The notes beneath the pieces were generated by a model that did not search any database, was not told the DNA's origin, and saw nothing but the letters and a program-made list of their open reading frames with translations. A stretch of DNA of 64,000 bases. Source: Nostoc sp. CHAB 5824 (GTDB lineage: Bacteria; Cyanobacteriota; Cyanobacteriia; Cyanobacteriales; Nostocaceae). Both the position numbers and the translations under genes were made by a program. The stretch lies in NCBI RefSeq assembly GCF_020829665.1, contig NZ_JAIVFT010000011.1, forward strand, positions 124,001 to 188,000. Direction: 5' to 3'. Shown here piece by piece: positions 1 to 7,704 of this stretch; the first letter of the stretch is position 1; the number at the start of each line of letters is the position of its first letter.

Positions 1-1372
1 CTTGGTGGAAATTACAGCCCAAGGTCAAACAGTACAAGTGGGACAATCTGCCCAAGTCCGCGACTGGTTAGATTTATATGGGGGTGATTCTCTGATGCAG
101 CAGCGCCATAAGGTGGCCACGAGTTTTAGTGCTTACCAACAGGCGCATTTAGTACTAGAAAAACGCCGGACATCAGAACGGGAACGGTTGCAACAATTCG
201 ACTTGCTCACCTATCAAGTGCAAGAACTCGGAGCAGCCAATCTCACCGAACCTAATGAATTAGAACAGTTGGGACAAGAACGGGAACGCCTGAATCATGT
301 CGTCGATTTGCAACAGATGAGTTACAAGATTTATCAGGCTTTATATCAAAACGATAATGAAACTCCCGCCGCAGCAGATTTATTGGGAGACAGTGAGGCA
401 ACATTAAATGACATGGTGGAATACGACACGCAACTGCAACCCCTATTGGAATTGGTGAGGGATGCACAAGCTGCGGTAATGGAAGTGGGAAGGCAGATTA
501 ATGCCTACGGGGATGGTTTGGAAGCCGATCCGCATCGATTGGAAGAGGTGGAAGAACGAATTCAGGAATTAAAACAAATTTGCCGTAAGTATGGGCCGAC
601 ACTAAAAGAAGCGATCGCCTATTACCAACGTATCCAAGGGGAATTAGCCCAACTTAACGACAGCGAACAATCTATCGAAAATCTAGAACAGCAAGAAAAG
701 GCGTGTTTTGAAAAACTCACCCAAACAAGTAATCACTTAACTCAACTACGGAGTAAGGCGGCTGCTAATTTAGAATCACGTTTGATATCTCAACTCAAGC
801 CCCTGGCGATGGAAAAAGTGCAGTTTCAGGTTGAAATAGTGCCAACTTCTCCTACTGCAATGGGAGCAGATAAAATTACCTTTATGTTTAGTCCAAACCC
901 TGGAGAACCACTGCAACCTTTAACAGAAATTGCCTCTGGTGGGGAAATGAGCCGCTTTTTATTAGCATTAAAAGCTTGTTTTTCTCAGGTAGATGCGGCT
1001 GGGACAATGGTATTTGATGAAATTGATGTGGGGGTTTCGGGAAGGGTAGCTCAAGCGATCGCTGAAAAATTACACCAACTCAGTCAACGTAACCAAGTAT
1101 TGTGTGTTACTCACCAGCCTTTAGTTGCGGCAATGGCCGATCGCCATTTTCGCGTGGATAAGCAAACTATCAATCAAGGCAAAGGAAAAAAAGCCAACAA
1201 TGACAACGCCGAGCAGCGTACCGTTGTTAGAGTTACTACCTTGGATAACTTAAACACTCGCCGCGAAGAACTAGCGCAGTTAGCTGGTGGTAAATCTGCA
1301 AGTGACGCGATCGCTTTTGCAGAATCTCTGTTATTACAAGCTGCTAACCACCGTCGCGGAGGGCAAACTTAA
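1..1372 (+). CDS. recN: DNA repair ATPase RecN, 3' part (5' end outside window)
   Basis: This is the C-terminal part of RecN, the SMC-like ATPase that acts in double-strand break repair. The visible 456 residues hold the long coiled-coil arms (about residues 40-260), the ABC signature SGGEMSRFLLALK and the Walker B segment MVFDEIDVGVSG, followed by the H-loop stretch CVTHQP. The Walker A end lies upstream of the window; the family is usually about 550-590 residues, so roughly 100 or more residues are missing. The TTG at position 2 is internal and not a start. The stop lies 5 bp from the end of the convergent VOC-fold gene, and no terminator is visible between them. Family assignment is secure. 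Confidence 0.93.
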   Translation, partial: LVEITAQGQTVQVGQSAQVRDWLDLYGGDSLMQQRHKVATSFSAYQQAHLVLEKRRTSERERLQQFDLLTYQVQELGAANLTEPNELEQLGQERERLNHVVDLQQMSYKIYQALYQNDNETPAAADLLGDSEATLNDMVEYDTQLQPLLELVRDAQAAVMEVGRQINAYGDGLEADPHRLEEVEERIQELKQICRKYGPTLKEAIAYYQRIQGELAQLNDSEQSIENLEQQEKACFEKLTQTSNHLTQLRSKAAANLESRLISQLKPLAMEKVQFQVEIVPTSPTAMGADKITFMFSPNPGEPLQPLTEIASGGEMSRFLLALKACFSQVDAAGTMVFDEIDVGVSGRVAQAIAEKLHQLSQRNQVLCVTHQPLVAAMADRHFRVDKQTINQGKGKKANNDNAEQRTVVRVTTLDNLNTRREELAQLAGGKSASDAIAFAESLLLQAANHRRGGQT

Positions 1373-1377
1373 CAAGT

Positions 1378-2052
1378 TTAGGCTGCCAATTCTGAAAGGC
1401 GTAAACCAGCGATATTCTCGCAGGAAAAAGTCTCTTTACCCATCCATTGGCGGCAGATTAGCTCTATAATTTGACCTGCCCAGTTGCGGAAAAACCATTG
1501 GCACAAGGAACCATCTTCTTGAGGAGTCATAGACAAAGCAACAAAGCCTTTCTTTTGCCACACCTCTGCTGCTGCATAGATATCATCAACAAGAATGGCA
1601 ACGTGATGGACAGTATTAAAACCTTGCTCCTGGAATAAGCTAGCAATCTGTTCATCTGGCGCGTTAGGTGCAAGCAGTACCAAAATCATGCCTGACGGCA
1701 TTAAGGCTGAGAGAAAGTACATGCTAGCATCTTCGGGCAATAAACTTTCTTCTGGACAAAAATCATCAGGCCATTTTCCTGGCCCTTCCGTGATTTGGGC
1801 ATCATTGTTGATCAAAGTCTTAGCATACTCTGTGAGAGTTTCTGAATTAGGAAACAAGAGTACATAGTGATCTACGACAACTGGTTCACCAAATAGATAT
1901 ATGCAAAAGGATGAGTTTAAGAATTCTGGAGTCTTGCACTCTTCTTTATACAAGAGCAATCCGTTAGTTTCCACAAAAGGGGACTCCTTACTCATCGAAG
2001 TCTCAGCTAAGTTAAAACCTTTTGCAGCATCTGCTAGAAGGTTATTACTCAT
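1378..2052 (-). CDS. VOC-superfamily (glyoxalase/dioxygenase fold) protein
   Basis: A protein of 224 residues with two half-domains that look like the vicinal oxygen chelate fold. The C-terminal half (from about residue 145) reads HHVAILVDDIYAAAEVWQKKG and ends in a typical strand GQIIELI. The ATG at 2052 is chosen because GAGGTGAG stands just upstream; the GTG at 2061 lies inside that ribosome site. Metal ligands are only partly evident (one His in HHVA, one Glu in IIELI). The substrate is unknown. It stands alone, convergent with recN. Confidence 0.6.
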   Translation of the reverse strand: MSNNLLADAAKGFNLAETSMSKESPFVETNGLLLYKEECKTPEFLNSSFCIYLFGEPVVVDHYVLLFPNSETLTEYAKTLINNDAQITEGPGKWPDDFCPEESLLPEDASMYFLSALMPSGMILVLLAPNAPDEQIASLFQEQGFNTVHHVAILVDDIYAAAEVWQKKGFVALSMTPQEDGSLCQWFFRNWAGQIIELICRQWMGKETFSCENIAGLRLSELAA

Positions 2053-2697
2053 AATTCTCACCTCTAAAAACGACCTAATATTCTTCTACATTGAGGCTTA
2101 GAAACAGGGCTTGTATCTACCATCATAACTAAGATTGCTTAGAGCTAATCTCAAGCACTAATGAATTGTGTCCTCTAACTAAAATGAATGGAATGAATTC
2201 TTAGTAAGACTTTTAGAAAACTTTTTAATCTATTGACAATAATTTTTTAACGTCCGCCGAAGGTAAGAAACAGGTTTGTTACTCTTCCCCTCGAGATAGT
2301 GTTTGAGGTGGACGAGTAATCTGCTCCTTGAAATTTTCAAAGCTGGATTGCTCGTTTTGTACTTGTAATCCCATTTGTCAAGTCCTATTCATACCAATTT
2401 AATTGATCTTACCCTGCAAATTCCAGTAGTAAAAGTATCTAAAGATTTGACACAAGCATCTAAATATTTTTCATTGTAAAAATTAGTTAACTTTTATATA
2501 TTTCTTTATAGAACTAGCGTTAATTACAGGTTTTCTTTGGTCACTAAATTTCATGAAAACACTATGTAATTCAGTGCGAAAAGCTCAACAATAGCAATAA
2601 AAAAAACAAGAAAAAAGTTATGAAGAAAGCTTGATTTTTAGCTTTCCTAACATTTCTTGATAGCAAAATTTATGTCCTAATACGAGGATTAACTCTA
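2053..2697. other. Long AT-rich intergenic region
   Basis: About 640 bp with no convincing gene. It separates the divergent VOC-fold gene and the 13-residue repeat protein gene, so it must carry both promoters. I see no clear consensus promoter, only AT-rich sequence and a poly-A stretch at about 2600-2615 upstream of the repeat protein. Confidence 0.5.
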
Positions 2698-3162
2698 ATG
2701 GCATCTGATGCAATTTCTTTTCCTGGTAACCCCGTTAATGGTGGTGGTCAGGCTAGCAACCCCAGCGATCCTTTCGCATCTGGAGGCGCTTTTGGCATCC
2801 CAACGGCTGAAAGCTTCGATTTTGACAAGTATGGAATTCCCAAAGAAGGCAGTTTCGATCCTGCTAAGTATGGCATCCCAACGGCTGAAAGCTTCGATTT
2901 TGACAAGTATGGAATTCCTAAAGAAGGCAGTTTCGATCCTGCTAAGTATGGCATCCCAACGGCTGACAGCTTTGATCCTGCTAAGTATGGTATTCCCAAA
3001 GAAGGCAGCTTTAGTTTAGGTAGCTCTGGCATCCCAACGGCTGATAGCTTCGACCCTTCTAAGTATGGTATTCCAACGGCTGATAGCTTCGACCCTTCTA
3101 AGTATGGTATTCCAAGCGGAGGCAGTATACCAAGTTTTGGTGGTGGTGGCCCAACTGCTTAG
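2698..3162 (+). CDS. Small protein made of 13-residue tandem repeats (G-I-P-x-x-x-S-F-D-x-x-K-Y)
   Basis: A 154-residue protein that I do not recognise. After about 33 Gly/Ser/Asn-rich residues, eight 13-residue units follow, alternating GIPTAESFDFDKY and GIPKEGSFDPAKY and then drifting to GIPTADSFDPSKY. A degenerate ninth unit and a Gly-rich tail close the protein. At DNA level the first part is two near-identical 78-bp copies starting at 2794 and 2872, so recent duplication is likely. KYG occurs seven times at unit borders. There is no Cys, no signal peptide and no membrane segment. GAGG upstream supports the ATG. A 12-bp hairpin follows the stop. It could be a structural repeat protein or, less likely, a multi-core peptide precursor; no maturation enzyme is adjacent. 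Confidence 0.75.
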   Translation: MASDAISFPGNPVNGGGQASNPSDPFASGGAFGIPTAESFDFDKYGIPKEGSFDPAKYGIPTAESFDFDKYGIPKEGSFDPAKYGIPTADSFDPAKYGIPKEGSFSLGSSGIPTADSFDPSKYGIPTADSFDPSKYGIPSGGSIPSFGGGGPTA

Positions 3163-3170
3163 TGGCAATT

Positions 3171-3201
3171 GTATAACTTGAAGGGCAAATTCAAGTTATA
3201 C
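3171..3201 (+). terminator. Perfect 12-bp hairpin after the repeat-protein gene
   Basis: GTATAACTTGAA (3171-3182) is the exact reverse complement of TTCAAGTTATAC (3190-3201), with a 7-base loop, 9 bases after the stop codon. There is no clean U tract, so it may act in mRNA 3'-end stability instead of termination. Confidence 0.5.
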
Positions 3202-3263
3202 ATAATTCCAAAAGTCTGGGTTGATCTATCTTTTAATTACGTGATGTGCAACTTTCACTAAAC

Positions 3264-3329
3264 AAAAATCCCATCCTAGCAAGAGATAACAATTATAATT
3301 TTGTAGCTTTTGCATAGGGTGGGGTTTTT
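3264..3329 (+). terminator. Intrinsic terminator between convergent genes
   Basis: AAAAATCCCATCCTA (3264-3278) pairs with TAGGGTGGGGTTTTT (3315-3329) over 15 bp with two G-U wobbles; the loop is 36 bases and the right arm ends in a U tract. It can serve the plus-strand repeat gene and, because of the A-rich left arm, also the convergent MFS gene. Confidence 0.55.
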
Positions 3330-3390
3330 ATTATCTATGGAAGACTTAGTAGTGGATATAACTCCATCATCTAATACTGCCATTTTAAAT

Positions 3391-4659
3391 TTATTTATAT
3401 TCTTGCAAAGCTCCTAACTTACGAATTCCTGGCCAAATCATAGCTGTAGCAATCACTACTAAAATTGTGCCAATTCCACCACCCACAACAGAAATCACCG
3501 GCCCAAATAGGGCCGCAGTTAAACCTGACTCAAAACCTCCCAATTCATTCGAGGCACTAATAAACACGCTATTAATAGCAGCAACCCGACCACGCAAATG
3601 ATCCGGTGTTCTGATTTGAACTAATGTATGGCGAATCACAACGCTAATACTATCTAGTGCGCCACCAAGGATCAGCATCAACATAGACAGCCAAAAGGAA
3701 CGAGAAAGTCCAAAGATAATTGTTACAATTCCAAAGCCAACCACTGACCATAATAAGGCTGGGCCAGCCTTGCGTAACGGTGGTAAATAGGCTAGGGTAA
3801 TCGCCATAGTCAAAGCACCAATGGAGTGAGCTGCTTGTAAGTATCCCAACTCCACTGGGCCCACATGTAAAATATCTTTGGCAAAGATCGGGAGGAGTGC
3901 GATCGCACCACCCAACAATACTGCAAACATATCTAACGTAATCGCTGCTAAAATCAACTGATTCTGCCAAACAAATTTAGCACCAGCTGCAAGTGCTTTA
4001 AATGAAATTGGCTCAGTTGTACGGATGACTTTTTGCTCTTTAATCGCCAGCGTTAAAATAAAACACAGTAAAGCTGCGATCGCTGCTAACACATACACTC
4101 CTGTAGCACTTCCTAATAGCGCAATCCCGAATCCTCCGAAGGCTGGGCCAATGACTGCGGCTAACTGAAAGCTACTACTATTCCAGGTGGCTGCATTGGT
4201 AAAAGCACTGACAGGTATCAACTGCCACATCAGAGCATCACTGGCAGGTTTAAGGAATGCCCTAGCGACACCTGTTAATACCAAACAGGCGTAAATTAGA
4301 AAAATTGCCCCTTGAGTATAGGAAAGTACCCCTAAAGCTAGGGAGCAGAGGGCTAGCAACATTACCGAGAGTAACATAGTGAGTTTGCGATCGCGGCGAT
4401 CAGCAACATCTCCGGCAATTAAGGTGAGAATAATCATCGGTAGGACTTGGGCCAGTCCTACACCACCTAAAGCGATCGCTGAGTTAGTCCGCTCATAGAG
4501 TTCCCAGCCAATCGCTACAGTTTGCATTTGCGACCCCACGAACAGCACCAGCCGTCCAATGGTAAATAGCCGATAGTCTCGAAACTTAAAGGCTGCAAAG
4601 GGATCGTGTTGTGCAACCTCAAAGTTATGGGGCTTTGAGTTCTGTTTTCTCGAAGACAT
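3391..4659 (-). CDS. MFS exporter (EntS/MFS_3-like)
   Basis: A 422-residue integral membrane transporter with about 12 hydrophobic segments. It starts with the FRDYRLFTIGRL motif typical of the EntS/MFS_3 group and has the loop 2-3 signature GDVADRRDRKLTML and a second DHLRGRVAAINSV loop in the C-terminal half. Members export siderophores or drugs. Its start overlaps the 3' end of the upstream marR-type gene by 35 bp, so it is the last gene of a four-gene operon with an ABC exporter. The substrate is not predictable. Confidence 0.85.
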   Translation of the reverse strand: MSSRKQNSKPHNFEVAQHDPFAAFKFRDYRLFTIGRLVLFVGSQMQTVAIGWELYERTNSAIALGGVGLAQVLPMIILTLIAGDVADRRDRKLTMLLSVMLLALCSLALGVLSYTQGAIFLIYACLVLTGVARAFLKPASDALMWQLIPVSAFTNAATWNSSSFQLAAVIGPAFGGFGIALLGSATGVYVLAAIAALLCFILTLAIKEQKVIRTTEPISFKALAAGAKFVWQNQLILAAITLDMFAVLLGGAIALLPIFAKDILHVGPVELGYLQAAHSIGALTMAITLAYLPPLRKAGPALLWSVVGFGIVTIIFGLSRSFWLSMLMLILGGALDSISVVIRHTLVQIRTPDHLRGRVAAINSVFISASNELGGFESGLTAALFGPVISVVGGGIGTILVVIATAMIWPGIRKLGALQEYK

Positions 4660-5098
4660 TTTTTAGTAGAGTTAAGCCTTCTTCAATATTGGAAATTTGG
4701 TCTTCTGAAAGACCTTTGAGCAAGTCGGTAATATGAGCGCGAGTTTGATCTTGGGATTGCTTGAGATGGTGTTTTCCATCTTCAGTTAAATTGAGCAGCA
4801 CCCGCCGCCGCTCTTGAGGATGAGCAATCCGTTTCACGAAGTCCCGTTGTACCAAGCGTTCTATGGTTGCTGATGCCGTGGCAGAAGTGACACCTAAATG
4901 CTCTGCTAAGTCAGATAATGAAGCACCAGGATTACGGTTGATAAATGCTAGCGATCGCAATTGAGGTATAGATAAAAAAGCGGCACTATGGGCACGCATA
5001 TCCGCTCGGATAAACCGCATCACTAATGGAACTGTTTCCATTACTCTAGCGGCACATTCTTCGGAAGTTGCACCTTTAGTAGGTTTATCCAAGGTCAT
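4625..5098 (-). CDS. MarR-family transcriptional regulator
   Basis: 157 residues with the winged helix-turn-helix of MarR: PGASLSDLAEHLGVTSATAS is the recognition region (about residues 77-96), followed by the wing KRIAHPQERRRVLLNLTEDG. MarR dimers usually repress neighbouring efflux genes and release DNA on binding a phenolic or other toxic ligand. It sits inside the ABC-exporter operon, 19 bp after the permease and overlapping the MFS gene. It probably autoregulates this operon, perhaps through the perfect inverted repeat at 6839-6860. Confidence 0.85.
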   Translation of the reverse strand: MTLDKPTKGATSEECAARVMETVPLVMRFIRADMRAHSAAFLSIPQLRSLAFINRNPGASLSDLAEHLGVTSATASATIERLVQRDFVKRIAHPQERRRVLLNLTEDGKHHLKQSQDQTRAHITDLLKGLSEDQISNIEEGLTLLKNVFEKTELKAP

Positions 5099-5117
5099 GG
5101 GCTTGTTGTTCTCCTAG

Positions 5118-5972
5118 TTACATCGCCACCCGTGGATAAAGTTTTCCACCAAGGATGGCCAAAATTATTAATGTGAATAAGAGAATTGTACAATCCAGAC
5201 CAAAGCCATAGATGCTAGTGCCGTTTAACAGCATGGTGCTACGTAACCCGTCAACCAGATAAGTCAACGGATTTAAATGGGAAATGAACTTTAACCAACT
5301 GGGCATCAACGAGATCGGATAGATGGCATTGCTAGCAAAAAATAACGGCATGGTTAACAATTGTCCAATACCCGTCATCCTTTCTCGGCTTTTCACCAAA
5401 CAGCCAATAATTAATGAAAAAATACAAAATGTTCCCGCACCCATTATGACTAGCAGCAGTACTTGGAGAATAGCTAGGGGATGAAGATTTAGTTTGACAC
5501 CTAATAAAAATGACAATCCGTAAATGAATATTACCTGAGATAAGCACCGTACACCACATGCTAGACCTTTGCCCAACACCATCGCTACACGGGGTGTTGG
5601 ACTAGCTAAAAATTTATGTACAATCCCTAAATCTCGCTCCCAGATTAGCGTCATTCCACCACTGAAAATTGCCACAAACAAAATACTCTGAGCCAAGATG
5701 CCAGCAGAAATGAAGTCCAAATAGGGTAAGTTTCCTGTAGGAATCGCGCGAGTCCGGGCGAAAACTTGCCCAAAGATTAGGAGCCATAATGCTGGTTGCA
5801 CAGCTCGAACTATTAAATCAGTGGGATCGTGGCGGAGTTTACGTATTTCTAATTCTGCGATCGCCAGGGTTTTTGTAACTAGCTCTTTAATTGCAGAGAT
5901 CAAATTTCCTCGGACAGTGGGTGGTGCTTTAACCCAACCGTTGAGCAGTACGTCTGGTTCTTGCTGTGTCAC
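5118..5972 (-). CDS. ABC-2 type multidrug transporter permease (DrrB-like)
   Basis: 284 residues with six hydrophobic segments and the ABC-2 membrane domain. The stretch GGMTLIWERDLGIVHKFLASP (about residues 105-125) is the conserved coupling region of the DrrB/NodJ group. It begins with GTG at 5972 and overlaps the ATPase gene by 44 bp, so translation is coupled. Together with the ATPase it should form an exporter for a hydrophobic compound in the cytoplasmic membrane. Confidence 0.85.
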   Translation of the reverse strand: MTQQEPDVLLNGWVKAPPTVRGNLISAIKELVTKTLAIAELEIRKLRHDPTDLIVRAVQPALWLLIFGQVFARTRAIPTGNLPYLDFISAGILAQSILFVAIFSGGMTLIWERDLGIVHKFLASPTPRVAMVLGKGLACGVRCLSQVIFIYGLSFLLGVKLNLHPLAILQVLLLVIMGAGTFCIFSLIIGCLVKSRERMTGIGQLLTMPLFFASNAIYPISLMPSWLKFISHLNPLTYLVDGLRSTMLLNGTSIYGFGLDCTILLFTLIILAILGGKLYPRVAM

Positions 5973-6780
5973 GGTAGTTGACTCCTGATGTTAACTGGTC
6001 GCCTGTATAGTGAATAAAGACATCATCCAAAGTTGCATTTGGGTTATCTAAAGAAGCTTTTAAGTCGCTTGGTGTACCTGTGGTAACGACTTCACCTTGC
6101 TGCATAATCGCCACTCGGTTACATAAGCTATCTGCTTCTTCTAAAAAGTGGGTTGTTAAAAATATAGTTGTGCCGTAATCAGCACAGAGCTGTAGTACAA
6201 GCTGCCATACTTGAGTTCGAGCGATGGGATCTAGTCCGACAGTCGGCTCATCAAGAAACAAAATTTGGGGTTGATGTAGAACTGATATGCCGATTTCCAG
6301 CTTGCGGATCATCCCACCAGAGTAGTTTCGTACCAAGCGCTTCGCCGCATCTTGCAAACCCATGTATTCTAGAATTTCATAGATACGGCGATCGCGTCCC
6401 TTGGCAGGTATTCCATACAGCTTGGCAAAAATTAAGAGATTTTCGTACCCCGTGAGACTACCATCAGCAGAGAGCGCTTGGGGTACATAGCCGATAGCCC
6501 GTCTCACAGGATTGGGTTGACGAGTCACGTCATAGCCAGCTAAGGTTGCTTTCCCTGCACTGATAGGCAGTAAGGTTGTCAACATTTTAATAACTGTACT
6601 TTTCCCTGCGCCATTGGGGCCAAGCAGACCAAATACTTCGCCTTGTTCCACAGATATGCTCAGGTTATTAACTGCGGTTAACTTCCCAAAACGGCGTGTG
6701 AGTCCCTGAGTTTCCAGAATCAACGGTTTTGGTTGTTCTTGAGGTTGCGATCGATTTATTTTGCCCGTCAGTATTGTCAC
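5929..6780 (-). CDS. ABC transporter ATP-binding protein (DrrA-like)
   Basis: 283 residues. Walker A GLLGPNGAGKST lies at residues 51-62, the signature NYSGGMIRKLEIG at about 153-165, and Walker B ILFLDEPTVGLD just after; the H-loop is in TTHFLEEAD. The tail NPNATLDDVFIHYTG is the DrrA-type C-terminal motif. The GTG start at 6780 makes this the first gene of the operon ATPase-permease-MarR-MFS. The 260-bp upstream gap carries the putative operator. Assigned to daunorubicin-type drug export by family; the real substrate is unknown. Confidence 0.88.
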   Translation of the reverse strand: MTILTGKINRSQPQEQPKPLILETQGLTRRFGKLTAVNNLSISVEQGEVFGLLGPNGAGKSTVIKMLTTLLPISAGKATLAGYDVTRQPNPVRRAIGYVPQALSADGSLTGYENLLIFAKLYGIPAKGRDRRIYEILEYMGLQDAAKRLVRNYSGGMIRKLEIGISVLHQPQILFLDEPTVGLDPIARTQVWQLVLQLCADYGTTIFLTTHFLEEADSLCNRVAIMQQGEVVTTGTPSDLKASLDNPNATLDDVFIHYTGDQLTSGVNYRDTARTRRTAQRLG

Positions 6781-6838
6781 AAGTTTGATGCACTTCTATT
6801 AATTAGCAAATCTAACTATTAGCTTCTCAATAGATTTA

Positions 6839-6860
6839 CCAGAAGTCAATAGACTTCTGG
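6839..6860. promoter_or_regulatory. Perfect inverted repeat, candidate operator of the drug-export operon
   Basis: CCAGAAGTC (6839-6847) and GACTTCTGG (6852-6860) are exact reverse complements around AATA. The site lies 59 bp upstream of the GTG of the ABC ATPase gene and about 180 bp from the divergent HTH gene. Size and symmetry fit a MarR dimer site; that link is inference. Confidence 0.5.
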
Positions 6861-7040
6861 CGGAAATTTGAACCAGAGTAAAAGGAAACTCAGTAGAGTG
6901 GCAGCGAGATTATTGATAGGCGAAGTATCACCGAAAAATTATTTTCAGATCCTGAGTCAGTAATCACAGGTGCATTCTTGTTATCTAGAATAGCTTTTAG
7001 TAGAAGATACAGAGATTTTGGCAGATAGTGCTACATTCCA

Positions 7041-7598
7041 GTGCCGTATAAAATGAATACAGACAAAGCTGCACTCGGTATAGAGGCGGCAGAGTACGGA
7101 AAGGATAAAAGTACTATGACAAGAGCGCTCAACACGCGCTGGTGTGCTGTTCTTGAAATGCAGCAGCGCCTTAAAATGCTAAACCCAGGTTCACCTGAAG
7201 CCGAGATTGTGGAACACGCAGTTTCACTTGCGATTAATTCTAAAAGCCAGGAAGAAAACTTAAAGTTTTTTCGCTACGACATCATAAGGAATGCAAGGTT
7301 CAGCCTTCAACGGACAAAAGTTCGGCAGCGTAGGCTATGTAACAAAGTAGCTTTGCTCACACCTGCTTGCTTTGAAGAAGCAGAATCTTGTACTTCGTTT
7401 GATTTAGAGGCAAGACTACGAGCAGTAATTGCTGCATCGGGTAAGAATATGAGCCAATGCTTTGATGACATGATCAACGACAAGGGTGTTGCTGCTACAG
7501 CATTAGCCTGTGGTGTTTCACAACGCACTGCCAACAGGTTACGTCAAAAGGTACGCCAAGTTGTGAAGATATATCTAAACTCTCAGGGTTTTGCATAA
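7041..7598 (+). CDS. Sigma-70-like / helix-turn-helix DNA-binding protein
   Basis: 185 residues, not assigned to a named family. The C-terminus GVAATALACGVSQRTANRLR (about residues 149-168) reads as a sigma region 4 or LuxR-type helix-turn-helix. An earlier helical stretch FFRYDIIRNARFSLQR (about 75-90) resembles a weak sigma region 2. A GTG at 7041 or ATG at 7053 may start it; neither has a clear ribosome site. It precedes the GHKL ATPase gene by 106 bp on the same strand and may control it or act with it. Confidence 0.5.
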   Translation: MPYKMNTDKAALGIEAAEYGKDKSTMTRALNTRWCAVLEMQQRLKMLNPGSPEAEIVEHAVSLAINSKSQEENLKFFRYDIIRNARFSLQRTKVRQRRLCNKVALLTPACFEEAESCTSFDLEARLRAVIAASGKNMSQCFDDMINDKGVAATALACGVSQRTANRLRQKVRQVVKIYLNSQGFA

Positions 7599-7704
7599 TC
7601 TCCCACAGTATTATTTGCCTTCAAACCTTTTTGTTTGGACGTTTTGCCTTCGGGTATGACGAAAACGCACTGCTTAATTACTTTCAGTAAATCACGACAA
7701 ACCT

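Noticed and set aside
2748..3032. Open frame on the minus strand opposite the 13-residue repeat protein
   Set aside because: It is a mirror of the repeat structure; no ribosome site, and the plus-strand frame has a proper start and downstream hairpins.
2698..3162. Microviridin- or spliceotide-type precursor
   Set aside because: KYG recurs, but there is no TxKxPSD core and no ATP-grasp, radical SAM or peptidase gene adjacent; the ATP-grasp gene at 53395 is 50 kb away. Kept only as a weak possibility in the feature text.
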